This document shows, piece by piece, positions 8,553 to 16,527 of a DNA stretch of 51,454 nucleotides. Within the stretch, counting starts at the first letter, position 1. Each line of letters opens with the position of its first letter. The stretch is from a bacterium CG_4_9_14_3_um_filter_65_15 (lineage in GTDB: Bacteria > Krumholzibacteriota > Krumholzibacteriia > LZORAL124-64-63). Below the pieces are notes generated by a model. It worked only from the letters and a program-made list of their open reading frames with translations. It searched no databases and had not been told where the DNA came from. The stretch is taken from the NCBI GenBank assembly GCA_002790835.1, contig PFVX01000064.1, forward strand, positions 1 through 51,454. The letters run 5' to 3'. A program made the translations under genes and the position numbers.

Positions 8553-9818
8553 GTGTTCAAGAGGAAAGCCATCGGCAAGGGATTGCGCCGCGAGGATCCG
8601 GATCGTCCCCGCCCGCTGGCAGACGCCGTCCTGCGCCTGATCTGGAAACAGAAACGCATTTCGCGGGCGGAAATCGCGCGCTTGGCGGGCTTGTCCCGTT
8701 CGACCGTTTCGGAAGTCGTGGGAGAGATCCTGCCCCTGGGACTGGTGGCCGAGGTCGGTCAAGGGAAGTCCAGCGGGGGGCGTCGCCCCATCGTACTCGA
8801 GTTCCGGGACGAGGCGCGGGTGATCCTCGGCGTCGAGATGGGTGGAGCCCACGTCTCGGTTGCCCTCACCGATCTGCGTGGTCGGGTGCTTGCCTGGCGG
8901 TCGCGGCCTCATCCGGTGCGCTCGGATCCTACGGGTACGCGCCAACTCGTCGCCGAGCTTTGTGCCCAATGTCTCGCTGATCCCGCTGCCGAGAGCCGAC
9001 CTCTGGTGGGCATCGGGGTGGCAGTGCCCTGCCCGGTGGATCCTTCCGCTCCGCGTCAGCTGTCCGAAGTGGTCCTGCCCGACTGGGACGGAGAACTCGG
9101 CCTGACGGGGCTCGCCGAAGGCTTCGGCGTGCCTCTCCTAATGGACAACGACGCCAACCTGGGCGCACTTGCGGAGAGCTGGTGGGGTCTCGGCGCCGGA
9201 ACGGATAATCTGGCCTACATCAAGGTGGCCACGGGTATCGGATCGGGCCACATCATCGGCGGCGAGATCTATCGGGGAGCCACGGGGGTGGCGGGAGAGA
9301 TCGGTCATTTGGCCATCGATCCCCAGGGCAAGCGCTGCCTTTGCGGCCTGCGCGGCTGCCTGGTGACCCTGGTGGGCGGCCAGGCCCTGGAAGACCGGGC
9401 GCGTGAACTGTTGCCCGATTTTCCGCACAGTGCCCTTGCCGGCGGGGGATTCACCGTCACCGATATCGAGAACGCCGCCCTGGCCGGCGACGATATGGCC
9501 TTGCAGGTCACGAGCGAGGCGGCCCGGCACCTGGGTACGGCGCTGGCCGGCCTTTTGAACCTCATGAATCCCGCGGTCGTGGTCCTGGGCGGGGATTTGA
9601 GTCGCCTGGGCGACCTGTTGCTGGATCCCCTGCGCGAACGCGTGCGCAAGCGCACCTTGGTCAGTTCGGTAGCGGCGGCCAGCCTGATGGTCAGCGATCT
9701 CGGCGAGCAGTCCGTGGCGGTCGGTGCCGCCACGCTGGTGCTGAAATCCGCCCTCGAGGATTCCCGGTTGTTCACGGCGGCCAGCCTGACCGGCCGGCCA
9801 GGAGAGGTGGTGCCGTGA
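8553..9818 (+). CDS. ROK family transcriptional regulator
   Basis: 421 residues from the GTG at 8553, with GGGAAAGGA upstream. An N-terminal winged helix-turn-helix (residues ~33-62, ISRAEIARLAGLSRSTVSEVV) is followed by a ROK (repressor, ORF, kinase) sugar-binding domain with DNDANLGALAE and the zinc motif CLCGLRGC (Cys262, Cys264, Cys269). The Glu that usually follows this motif is replaced by Val. By family (NagC, Mlc, XylR) it binds palindromic DNA and is released by a sugar or sugar phosphate. It lies between a glycan-binding lipoprotein and a GH16 gene, and its stop overlaps the GH16 start (TGATG at 9816-9820). It is the only transcription factor in the glucan cluster and so the likely reader of the TTCGG-N3-CCGAA operators. 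Confidence 0.92.
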   Translation: MFKRKAIGKGLRREDPDRPRPLADAVLRLIWKQKRISRAEIARLAGLSRSTVSEVVGEILPLGLVAEVGQGKSSGGRRPIVLEFRDEARVILGVEMGGAHVSVALTDLRGRVLAWRSRPHPVRSDPTGTRQLVAELCAQCLADPAAESRPLVGIGVAVPCPVDPSAPRQLSEVVLPDWDGELGLTGLAEGFGVPLLMDNDANLGALAESWWGLGAGTDNLAYIKVATGIGSGHIIGGEIYRGATGVAGEIGHLAIDPQGKRCLCGLRGCLVTLVGGQALEDRARELLPDFPHSALAGGGFTVTDIENAALAGDDMALQVTSEAARHLGTALAGLLNLMNPAVVVLGGDLSRLGDLLLDPLRERVRKRTLVSSVAAASLMVSDLGEQSVAVGAATLVLKSALEDSRLFTAASLTGRPGEVVP

Positions 9819-10630
9819 TGACCATGCGCACGCTGATGTTGACGATGCTGGCGGCCGGGTATTTGGCCCTGACCGCCGGTTGTCGCGAGGAGACTCCCGT
9901 GCCCGTCTATGGCCTGATCTGGTCGGATGAGTTCGAAGGCCCCGCCGGCCAGTTGCCGTCGTCCGGAAAATGGATCTTCGATACGGGGACCGACTGGGGC
10001 AACAACCAGCTGGAATGGGATACCGACCTGCCCACCAACGTGAGCCTGGACGGGCAGGGAAACCTGGCCATCACCGCCCGCAGGGAGGAATTTTCCGGCC
10101 AGTCCTACACCTCCGGGCGCATCAAGACCAAGGGACTGTTCGAGCGCCGCTACGGACGCTTCGAGGCCCGGATCAAGCTGCCCGTGGGGCAGGGCATCTG
10201 GCCGGCCTTCTGGATGCTGGGTAACGACATCGACGGCGTCCACTGGCCCAACTGCGGCGAGATCGACATCATGGAGTACCGGGGTCAGGAACCCCAAATC
10301 CTGCACGGCAGCGTGCACGGTCCCGGCTATTCGGGCGACGGCGCCCTCACCAAGACCCACGTCCTCGGCCAAGGCGGATTCACCTTCAGCTTCCACGAAT
10401 TTGCCGTGGAGTGGAGCCCGCAGGGGATCATCTGGTTTATCGACGGCTACGCCTACCACACCGTCACTTCAATCGACCTGCCCGCCGGCACGAACTGGGT
10501 GTTCGATCATCCCTTCTTCCTCCTGCTGAACCTTGCGGTGGGCGGCGACTGGGTCGGCCCACCCGACATTACCACGGAATTTCCCCAGACCATGCTCGTG
10601 GATTACGTGCGGGTGTACGGGGAAAAATAA
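9818..10630 (+). CDS. GH16 endo-beta-glucanase lipoprotein (laminarinase-like)
   Basis: 270 residues from the ATG at 9818; a GTG at 9815 in the same frame is an equally possible start, with AGGAGAGG upstream of both. The signal peptide ends in LALTAGC, with the lipidated Cys at residue 22. The rest is one GH16 domain, beginning LIWSDEFEG and carrying the catalytic motif GEIDIMEY (Glu148 nucleophile, Asp150, Glu153 acid/base). The extra residue in ExDxxE is the beta-bulge form found in laminarinases and related endo-1,3-beta-glucanases. LPVGQGIWPAFWMLG and the terminal DYVRVYG are also classic for this group. The lipid anchor suggests attachment to the cell surface or outer membrane. Exact linkage specificity (1,3 versus mixed 1,3/1,4) is inferred. 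Confidence 0.93.
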   Translation: MTMRTLMLTMLAAGYLALTAGCREETPVPVYGLIWSDEFEGPAGQLPSSGKWIFDTGTDWGNNQLEWDTDLPTNVSLDGQGNLAITARREEFSGQSYTSGRIKTKGLFERRYGRFEARIKLPVGQGIWPAFWMLGNDIDGVHWPNCGEIDIMEYRGQEPQILHGSVHGPGYSGDGALTKTHVLGQGGFTFSFHEFAVEWSPQGIIWFIDGYAYHTVTSIDLPAGTNWVFDHPFFLLLNLAVGGDWVGPPDITTEFPQTMLVDYVRVYGEK

Positions 10631-10633
10631 AGC

Positions 10634-10675
10634 GAGGGCGGGAGTGGGGCTGATCGCCGCCGACTTCCCGCCCTC
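10634..10675. terminator. Bidirectional hairpin between the GH16 gene and the glycosidase-barrel gene
   Basis: GAGGGCGGGA at 10634-10643 pairs perfectly with TCCCGCCCTC at 10666-10675. The hairpin fills the 69-base gap between two convergent genes. No T-tract follows on either strand. Confidence 0.6.
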
Positions 10676-10699
10676 ATCGCCTCCGCGATCTTCCTTTCG

Positions 10700-13600
10700 C
10701 TACATGGCCAGGTGCAGGTAGGTGCGGATCTCCCACTCATTGCCCTTCGGCAATCCGCTCGGGTAGAGCTCGTTTCCGACGGGCTCGATGGCACCCTCGG
10801 GATGGTAACGGTTGGAGTACCGATCCAGGGTGCGGTAGGTTCCCCGGATCCCGATGCGCGTCTGGGGCAGGTCGAACCACGCGGGCCGTCCCAGGCTGTA
10901 CGACAGGTCGCCCATGAGTTGCAACGGGAAGGTCATGTTGAAGTCCTGATGATAGTCGTAAGGGCCGAAGTCGTTGAGCTTCACGTGCCAGGCGAAGGCC
11001 ACCGCAGGCCAGATGACCCGGCTGTCCACGCTGAAGCGCTTGACCAGGCGGTCGTTGTCTCCCCGCGGCTCGGCGCTGCCGAACACGATGTTGCTGACCA
11101 TGCGGGCCGAACCGGACACGCGATTGACGATGCGGGCGTGCAGGTCCCACAGCTCCCCGAAATCCCGGGCCGGAGTTCCTCCGGGGAAGGGATAGACGGC
11201 GCCGGTCTCCGATACGAACAGCCGAGCGTCGGCGGTGGTGGGGTGATCCCTCAGGGTCAGGCCGAAACTGGTGGCAAATTTGGCGTCCTCGCGGCGGTCG
11301 TTGTCCCAGGCCCACATCCAGGTGGCGGGGGTGGGATCGTAGGTGAACATGATCTCGGCGGCCCGGGTTTCCCGGTTGCCGATGACGGCGAAGGCGTCGT
11401 CGATGACGTTGCGGGTGTGTCCGGCCGTCCCCACGAGGTCGTCGCTGTGGGGCATGGGGGCGACGAGGGGCTTCTGCCACAGGAAATTGGGGCCGATCTG
11501 CCAGTCGCCGATGTTGTAGGCCACGCCGGTCAGGGCGTTGACCTGGTTGCCCGAGCCGCTGTCCTGAAGCTGCCAGCCGGTGAAGGTGGGGATCGACGTC
11601 GGTCCGGCGTCCGCTACCAGGCCCATGTAGGCGCCCTGTCCGTACCAGTGCCAGCGGTTCTTCTCCCAGGTCAGCTTGCCCTTGAAACCGAAGGTGTCCT
11701 CGGTCTTGATCTTGTCCTGGAGCACGTCCCCGGGGGCGTAGGGCCCGCCGCGCTTCACCAGGTCATCATCCATGAGCTGGAAGGTCTCACCGATGCGGGG
11801 CTGGCCGGCCCACAACAGGCCGCCTTGAATGCCCAGGCCCCAGCGCCGGGTTTCCATCTGCAGCGACGCCTTGCGGGTCGTGCGCACGGGGATGGCGACG
11901 GAACTGGTCACCTCGGTCTGCTGCTCGAAGTCTTCCTGGAACATGGCCGTCCAACCCGCGCCCAGGAAATTCCGCTGGTGCTTGAGGAACACGGCGGGGT
12001 TGGCGCCCCACCACAACTGGGGACCGAAGGCCATCTTCAATCCCGTCAGCGATTTCTTGCCGGTGACTTCGAATCCAATGGGTGCCTCGCCGTTGTAGAT
12101 GTCGATGTTTTCCCCGTAAAAAGCGTCGCGGTACAGGCCGAAGAAGTCGCCCTCGTACTGCCAGTGCAGATGCCCAACGCGGTAAAAGGCGTCGAGGGTG
12201 AACCGGCGATCGTCCCAGGACAGCGAACCCTGGTAGACCTTGACCCGCTCCGTCGAGGGCAGCAGCACCTTGTTGCCGCTGCCGTCGTAGATGATCTTCG
12301 ACCGCCCGCGGTTCTCGTAGAAGATCTCGTCGATGGGGTTGTTGGGCACCCGGCCGAGCACGTTCACCGACAGGCGGCCCTGGACCGTTTCGCTGGGCTT
12401 GGCCTCGAAGTCGGCGTAAAAGGACTGGCCGTGATCGAAGCCCAGGAACGCGGGATATCCGTCATCCTGCGGGCTCTGGATGGACGGTGTGGAGACGTTA
12501 TCGCCGTTGGTGCTGTAGGTCTCGAATTCCATGCGCAGGCCGGACAGGCGGACCTTGCTCAGCGCGTCGGTGCGCAGGGCGGCCGCATCCCCCCGGGCGG
12601 TCAGAACGCCTGCCATGGGCTGGATGTTCGCGAACCAGGAGCGGATGCGGTCCAGGTCCGTGTCCGGGCCGTAGGGATTCAGGCGGAAGGCGTCGCGCAG
12701 GCAGTAGTAGGCGGCGCGCGGATAAACGTCGTAGATGCCGCGGGGGTCGGGCAGGCCCTTGGCGCAGATTCCCCACCACTCCTCGTTCATGTTGTTCTCG
12801 CCCTCGCGCAAGTCCTCGGGGTAGCCGCCGTTGGGCCAGGAAGCGTGGGTGTCGTGGATGTCCAGCCGTTCTTCCTGCTTGTACTTCCACCAGCCGTCGC
12901 TCCACTGGAAGATCATCCCGCCGATGGCGTTGCCGACGCGACCCTTGCCGGCCGACTGCTCGTAGATCTCCTCCCACTGGCCCAGCAGGTAGCGGGCCTG
13001 CATGGCCTGATCCTCCTGCATGGTGACCGCGTTGAAGGCGTCGCAGCCGAACTCGGTGTACACGATCGGAATTCCCAGCTTGTCGTGGACGACCTGGTAG
13101 AGGTCCCGTGCCGAGATGCCGCGGTACACATTGGTCCCGAACACGTCCAGGCCCGGGCACTCCTCGGCCACCAGGTCGATGTATTGCACGTCACCGTTGG
13201 CGATGGCCACCGGGCGACCCGGATCGTGCTGATGGACTGCATCGATGATCTCGCCCATCAACGAATAGAGAAAGCGGGCGCGGAACTGGTTGCGCTCACC
13301 CTCGGGCAGGGCTTCGATCTCGAAGGACGACCAGGAGAGGCCGTAGTTGTTCTCGTTGCCCAGCAGCCACATGAGCACGCCCGGGGTGTCCTTGAATTCG
13401 TCCACGAGGGCGACGACCTCCGATTTGAGCTGGGCGCGGACCTGCGGGTCGCTGTAGTCGGTCACCGGATGCCAGACCCCGTCGAGGGTCAGGCCGTAGC
13501 GACCCACCGTGTGATTCAGCACGGTGTAGATGCCGTACTTCTCGTACACGTAGGTCACCCAGCGAGGCGGCATACCCGCATAGTGCCGGATGGTGTTGAC

Positions 13601-13915
13601 GCCCATGGCCTGCAGAAGAGGCATTTCCCGATCCAGGGCGGCGCGGATCACGTCGTCGGACTGGTTGAACAGGCTGTAGGAGTAGTTCTGCCCGATGGGC
13701 ATGTGCCCCCAGTTCATGCCGAAAACCATGAAGTCGCGGCCGTTCACCAGAAGGTGTGAGCCGTCCGCGGCATTGGCCACTTCGATGGTGGGCATCGTGT
13801 CCGCGGCGGACGCCGCGGGGACGGAGAATCCAGCCGAAAGAAGACCGATCATCAGGGTGCCCAGAACCAGGGCGGCGACGGACGGCCGAATCGGGCGATC
13901 AGGGTTGGAAAACAC
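10700..13915 (-). CDS. Clan GH-A glycoside hydrolase (GH2-like TIM barrel) fused to a probable outer-membrane beta-barrel
   Basis: 1071 residues from the GTG at 13915, which has GAAGGAGA upstream; the open frame continues to 14287 but that part is out-of-frame shadow of the GH1 gene. A signal peptide ends near SVPAASA (residue ~37). Residues ~45-420 are a TIM barrel with the acid/base Glu188 in WLLGNENNYG and the likely nucleophile Glu288 in IVYTEFGCD, a pattern shared with GH2 catalytic domains and some other clan A families. The GH2 jelly-roll domains are absent. After a linker, residues ~560-1071 are rich in alternating aromatic/polar strands (RRFTLDAFYRVGHLHWQYEGDFFGLYRDAF and similar, each separated by turns), as in outer-membrane barrels or porins. 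It overlaps the end of the GH1 gene by 17 bases, so the two are co-transcribed. Catalytic domain call is good; the barrel is inferred. Confidence 0.82.
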   Translation of the reverse strand: MFSNPDRPIRPSVAALVLGTLMIGLLSAGFSVPAASAADTMPTIEVANAADGSHLLVNGRDFMVFGMNWGHMPIGQNYSYSLFNQSDDVIRAALDREMPLLQAMGVNTIRHYAGMPPRWVTYVYEKYGIYTVLNHTVGRYGLTLDGVWHPVTDYSDPQVRAQLKSEVVALVDEFKDTPGVLMWLLGNENNYGLSWSSFEIEALPEGERNQFRARFLYSLMGEIIDAVHQHDPGRPVAIANGDVQYIDLVAEECPGLDVFGTNVYRGISARDLYQVVHDKLGIPIVYTEFGCDAFNAVTMQEDQAMQARYLLGQWEEIYEQSAGKGRVGNAIGGMIFQWSDGWWKYKQEERLDIHDTHASWPNGGYPEDLREGENNMNEEWWGICAKGLPDPRGIYDVYPRAAYYCLRDAFRLNPYGPDTDLDRIRSWFANIQPMAGVLTARGDAAALRTDALSKVRLSGLRMEFETYSTNGDNVSTPSIQSPQDDGYPAFLGFDHGQSFYADFEAKPSETVQGRLSVNVLGRVPNNPIDEIFYENRGRSKIIYDGSGNKVLLPSTERVKVYQGSLSWDDRRFTLDAFYRVGHLHWQYEGDFFGLYRDAFYGENIDIYNGEAPIGFEVTGKKSLTGLKMAFGPQLWWGANPAVFLKHQRNFLGAGWTAMFQEDFEQQTEVTSSVAIPVRTTRKASLQMETRRWGLGIQGGLLWAGQPRIGETFQLMDDDLVKRGGPYAPGDVLQDKIKTEDTFGFKGKLTWEKNRWHWYGQGAYMGLVADAGPTSIPTFTGWQLQDSGSGNQVNALTGVAYNIGDWQIGPNFLWQKPLVAPMPHSDDLVGTAGHTRNVIDDAFAVIGNRETRAAEIMFTYDPTPATWMWAWDNDRREDAKFATSFGLTLRDHPTTADARLFVSETGAVYPFPGGTPARDFGELWDLHARIVNRVSGSARMVSNIVFGSAEPRGDNDRLVKRFSVDSRVIWPAVAFAWHVKLNDFGPYDYHQDFNMTFPLQLMGDLSYSLGRPAWFDLPQTRIGIRGTYRTLDRYSNRYHPEGAIEPVGNELYPSGLPKGNEWEIRTYLHLAM

Positions 13916-15302
13916 GGGAATCTCCTTCGGCTGGCAGGGAAAGGTCGTCGTCCACTGCATTTTCACGGATAACGGCGTGGTACCAGGCGGCGCTCGCACG
14001 GGGGGTCCGGTCGCGGGTGACCGGGTCCACGGCGAACAGGCCGAACTTCTTGGTGAACCCGAATCCCCACTCGAAATTGTCCAGCAGGGACCAGAGGAAA
14101 TAGCCGCGCAAGGGAACGCCGGCTTCCAGGGCGTTGCGGGCGGCCAACAGGTGCCCGTGCAGATAGCTGATGCGTCGCTGATCGACGATGCGGCCGTCGG
14201 GCCCGGGCGCGTCGTCGTATGCGGCGCCGTTTTCGGCGATGTAGATGGCGGGGGGGGCGTAACGGCGATGGATGTCCAGCAGGGCACCCGTGAGGCCGTC
14301 GGGATAGACTTCCCAGCCCATGTCGGTCAACTGGTCGACCGGGGCCATGGCGACCGCGACCGGTTTTCCGTCCTCGCCGGCGCGCATGACGATGCGGCTG
14401 TAGTAGTTCATGCCCAGGAAATCCAAGGGCGTGCTGATGATGCCCATGTCCCCTTCGTGGACGAAGGGCAACCGGGGTCCGTCCAGGTGCCCGGCCCTGA
14501 TGCGGTCGGCGACGGCGTCTTCGGGATAGCGCCCCGTGAAGAGCGGATCCAGGAACCAGCGGTTGAAGAAGCCGTCGAACCAGCGGGCGGCGTCGAAGTC
14601 CTCGGGGCTGTCGCTGGCCGGCACGACCGGGCAGTGGTTCTGCACGATCCCGTACTCGGCATCGTGGGCCTCGCCGCGCATGGCGCGAACGGCCAGGCCA
14701 TGGGACAGAAGCAGGTGGTGGGCCACGGCCAGGGCGGTTCGGGGTTCCTTCAGGCCGGGAGCATGGGCTCCTTCTTCGTGCCCGAGGGTGGCGACGCACC
14801 ACGGCTCGTTGTGCGTGGCCCAGCGCCGCACACGATCGCCCAAGCGGCGGACGACGCAGGCCGCATACTCGGCGAAGGCGGACGTGGTGTCGCGGTCGGC
14901 CCAGCCGCCCTTGTCCTGCAGGGCTTGGGGCAGGTCCCAATGAAAGAGGGTGGGGAAGGGTTCGATACCCGCTTCCAGCAGGCCGTCGACCAGGCGATCG
15001 TAGTGATCGAGTCCCGCGGCGTTGACCGCGCCGGTGCCCGTGGGGAAAATTCGTGGCCAGGCGATGGAGAAGCGGTAGGAATCCAGACCCAGCTTGCGCA
15101 TCAGGCCGATGTCTTCGGGCCAACGATGATAGTGGTCGCAAGCGACGTCGGGCCGCGAACCGTCCGTGATGTTGCCCTCACCGTCGGCGAAACGGTCCCA
15201 GATGGAAAGTCCGCGTCCGTCCTCTTGGGCCGCGCCTTCGATTTGCTGGGCGGAGGTGGCCACACCCCAGACAAAACCCTCAGGAAATTTCCATTTGGCC
15301 AC
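13899..15302 (-). CDS. GH1 family beta-glucosidase
   Basis: 467 residues from the GTG at 15302, with AGAAGG 8 bases upstream; this gives the usual GH1 start (WKFPEGFVWGVATSAQQIEG). Both catalytic glutamates are present: Glu166 in the THNEP acid/base motif and Glu357 in the nucleophile motif YIAENGA. The aglycone/subsite residues W-S-L-L-D-N-F-E-W near the C-terminus are conserved. There is no signal peptide, so it acts in the cytoplasm, releasing glucose from imported beta-glucosides or oligo-glucans. It is first in a minus-strand operon with the glycosidase-barrel gene and is divergent from a sorting-tail protein, with a shared operator in between (15329-15345). Confidence 0.96.
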   Translation of the reverse strand: MAKWKFPEGFVWGVATSAQQIEGAAQEDGRGLSIWDRFADGEGNITDGSRPDVACDHYHRWPEDIGLMRKLGLDSYRFSIAWPRIFPTGTGAVNAAGLDHYDRLVDGLLEAGIEPFPTLFHWDLPQALQDKGGWADRDTTSAFAEYAACVVRRLGDRVRRWATHNEPWCVATLGHEEGAHAPGLKEPRTALAVAHHLLLSHGLAVRAMRGEAHDAEYGIVQNHCPVVPASDSPEDFDAARWFDGFFNRWFLDPLFTGRYPEDAVADRIRAGHLDGPRLPFVHEGDMGIISTPLDFLGMNYYSRIVMRAGEDGKPVAVAMAPVDQLTDMGWEVYPDGLTGALLDIHRRYAPPAIYIAENGAAYDDAPGPDGRIVDQRRISYLHGHLLAARNALEAGVPLRGYFLWSLLDNFEWGFGFTKKFGLFAVDPVTRDRTPRASAAWYHAVIRENAVDDDLSLPAEGDSRVFQP

Positions 15303-15326
15303 GGTCCGCACCTTCTGAAAAAAACC

Positions 15327-15373
15327 TTTGTTCGGACACCGAACATAGTGTATGATAGGGGTGGTTCTGTCAA
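15327..15373. promoter_or_regulatory. Divergent promoters sharing one palindromic operator
   Basis: The operator TGTTCGGACACCGAACA (15329-15345) has perfect 7-bp arms and a 3-bp centre. On the plus strand it lies between a -35-like element at 15327-15333 and TATGAT at 15351-15356, serving the gene at 15540. On the minus strand TTGACA (15373-15368) and, 17 bases on, CACTAT (15350-15345) point to the GH1 operon, with the operator at or just after the -10. A protein on this site would block both promoters. The same core, spacing and trailing CATAGT recur at 21711-21728. Confidence 0.7.
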
Positions 15374-15505
15374 GAGCACATTCTGAGCGTCGAGGCTCCC
15401 GGAGGCAACTCGGGAAATCCCCGGCGCCGGCCGGTTCCCGCTCACGTTTCGTGATCACTTGACGCCCGGCTTGGAGGGATTCCCCCGCTTGACAGTTTGG
15501 TTTCC

Positions 15506-15521
15506 GGAGCCTTGGGGCTCC
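15506..15521 (+). other. Leader hairpin just before the ribosome-binding site
   Basis: GGAGCC-TTGG-GGCTCC forms a perfect 6-bp stem ending 4 bases before the AGGAGG (15526-15531) of the gene at 15540. It may stabilise the leader or tune translation. It is short, so function is uncertain. Confidence 0.35.
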
Positions 15522-15539
15522 ATGCAGGAGGTAATGCAG

Positions 15540-16520
15540 ATGAAATCCCGTGCGGCGCTTCGCTCAGCGGTTCTGAACCTGGCTCTGGCCTGTTTGATTC
15601 CCCTGGCCGCTTCGGCGACGGTGGTGTCCTACAGCCAGGATTTCGAATCCCTGGCCCAGACCGGCCTGACGTCCCTCAGCGACGACGGTTGGCTGGTCTA
15701 TGGCAACGTTTTCACTCCCCTGGGTGCCTACATCTACGGATACGGCGCCTTTCCCGCGCCCAACGACGGCTCGGGCTTTTGCCAGATCGACACCCTTCAG
15801 GGTGGAGTCGAGCAGGGCGAAAAGCAGCTGGCCGTCTTCAGCGACTACAACAACGTTGATCATGCCGCCGGCAACCTCATCGAGTCGAACGTCTTCCAGG
15901 AAATGACAATCGACTCCACGAACGTGGGAACGGTGTGGACTTTCGCCTTCGACGCCAAGATGGGTCTGCTGCAAAGTCCGTCCACGGCCGGGGTCTACAT
16001 CAAGACGCTGAATCCCAAGGCCGGATACGCCACGACGAACCTCATCACCGCGGACATGACCAATACGCCGACGACCTGGATGGGCTACACCTTGTCCATC
16101 GCCCTGGGGGATTCCAACCTGATCGGTCAGTTGCTGCAGATCGGCTTCACCAACACGGCCACCCTGTACCAGCCGTCCGGAATCTTCTACGACAACATCA
16201 ATTTCTACCAGAGCGGCGCGGCCGGCATACCGGTGGCCATGCCCGGGGTGGAGTTGCGGCCGAACTATCCCAACCCCTTCAACCCGATCACGACCATCGT
16301 CTTCCGCCTCGAGCAGTCCGGTCCGGTCGAATTGGCCGTCTACGACGTGGCCGGTCGCCGGGTGGCCGTCTTGGCTGATGGCATCATGCCGGCCGGCGTC
16401 AACGAAGTGCAGTGGAACGGCAAGACCACGGGCGGCGGCGTTGCTGCGGCCGGTCGCTATGGCTATGTCCTGAGGACGGCGGCCGGAACCCTGTCCCGCT
16501 CCATGACCCTGGTCAAGTAG
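15540..16520 (+). CDS. Secreted protein of unknown function with FlgD-like sorting tail (paralogue A)
   Basis: 326 residues from the ATG at 15540, 8 bases after a perfect AGGAGG; an ATG at 15534 is too close to it. A signal peptide (AVLNLALACLIPLAASA) is followed by a ~200-residue domain (YSQDFESL..., FPAPNDGSGFCQI, IESNVFQEM, AFDAKMG, AGYATTNLITADMT, SGIFYDNINFY) that looks like an all-beta jelly roll. The C-terminal ~85 residues are an NYPNPFNPITTIVF sorting tail. The gene at 21848 encodes the same domain at roughly half identity, without this tail. No catalytic motif is seen. Its place in the beta-glucan cluster behind the shared operator suggests a surface glycan-binding role, which is inference. 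Confidence 0.85.
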   Translation: MKSRAALRSAVLNLALACLIPLAASATVVSYSQDFESLAQTGLTSLSDDGWLVYGNVFTPLGAYIYGYGAFPAPNDGSGFCQIDTLQGGVEQGEKQLAVFSDYNNVDHAAGNLIESNVFQEMTIDSTNVGTVWTFAFDAKMGLLQSPSTAGVYIKTLNPKAGYATTNLITADMTNTPTTWMGYTLSIALGDSNLIGQLLQIGFTNTATLYQPSGIFYDNINFYQSGAAGIPVAMPGVELRPNYPNPFNPITTIVFRLEQSGPVELAVYDVAGRRVAVLADGIMPAGVNEVQWNGKTTGGGVAAAGRYGYVLRTAAGTLSRSMTLVK

Positions 16521-16527
16521 GACGGTC

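Noticed and set aside
10712-13759. Long plus-strand frame opposite the glycosidase-barrel gene
   Set aside because: It is composed of low-information Gly/Val/Ala-rich sequence; the opposite strand has clear catalytic motifs. The same applies to the frames at 31244-34333 (minus) and 4867-6891 (plus).
13916-14287. N-terminal extension of the glycosidase-barrel gene
   Set aside because: This part overlaps the GH1 gene in another frame, is Pro/Ser/Thr-rich, and a good ribosome-binding site with signal peptide starts at 13915.
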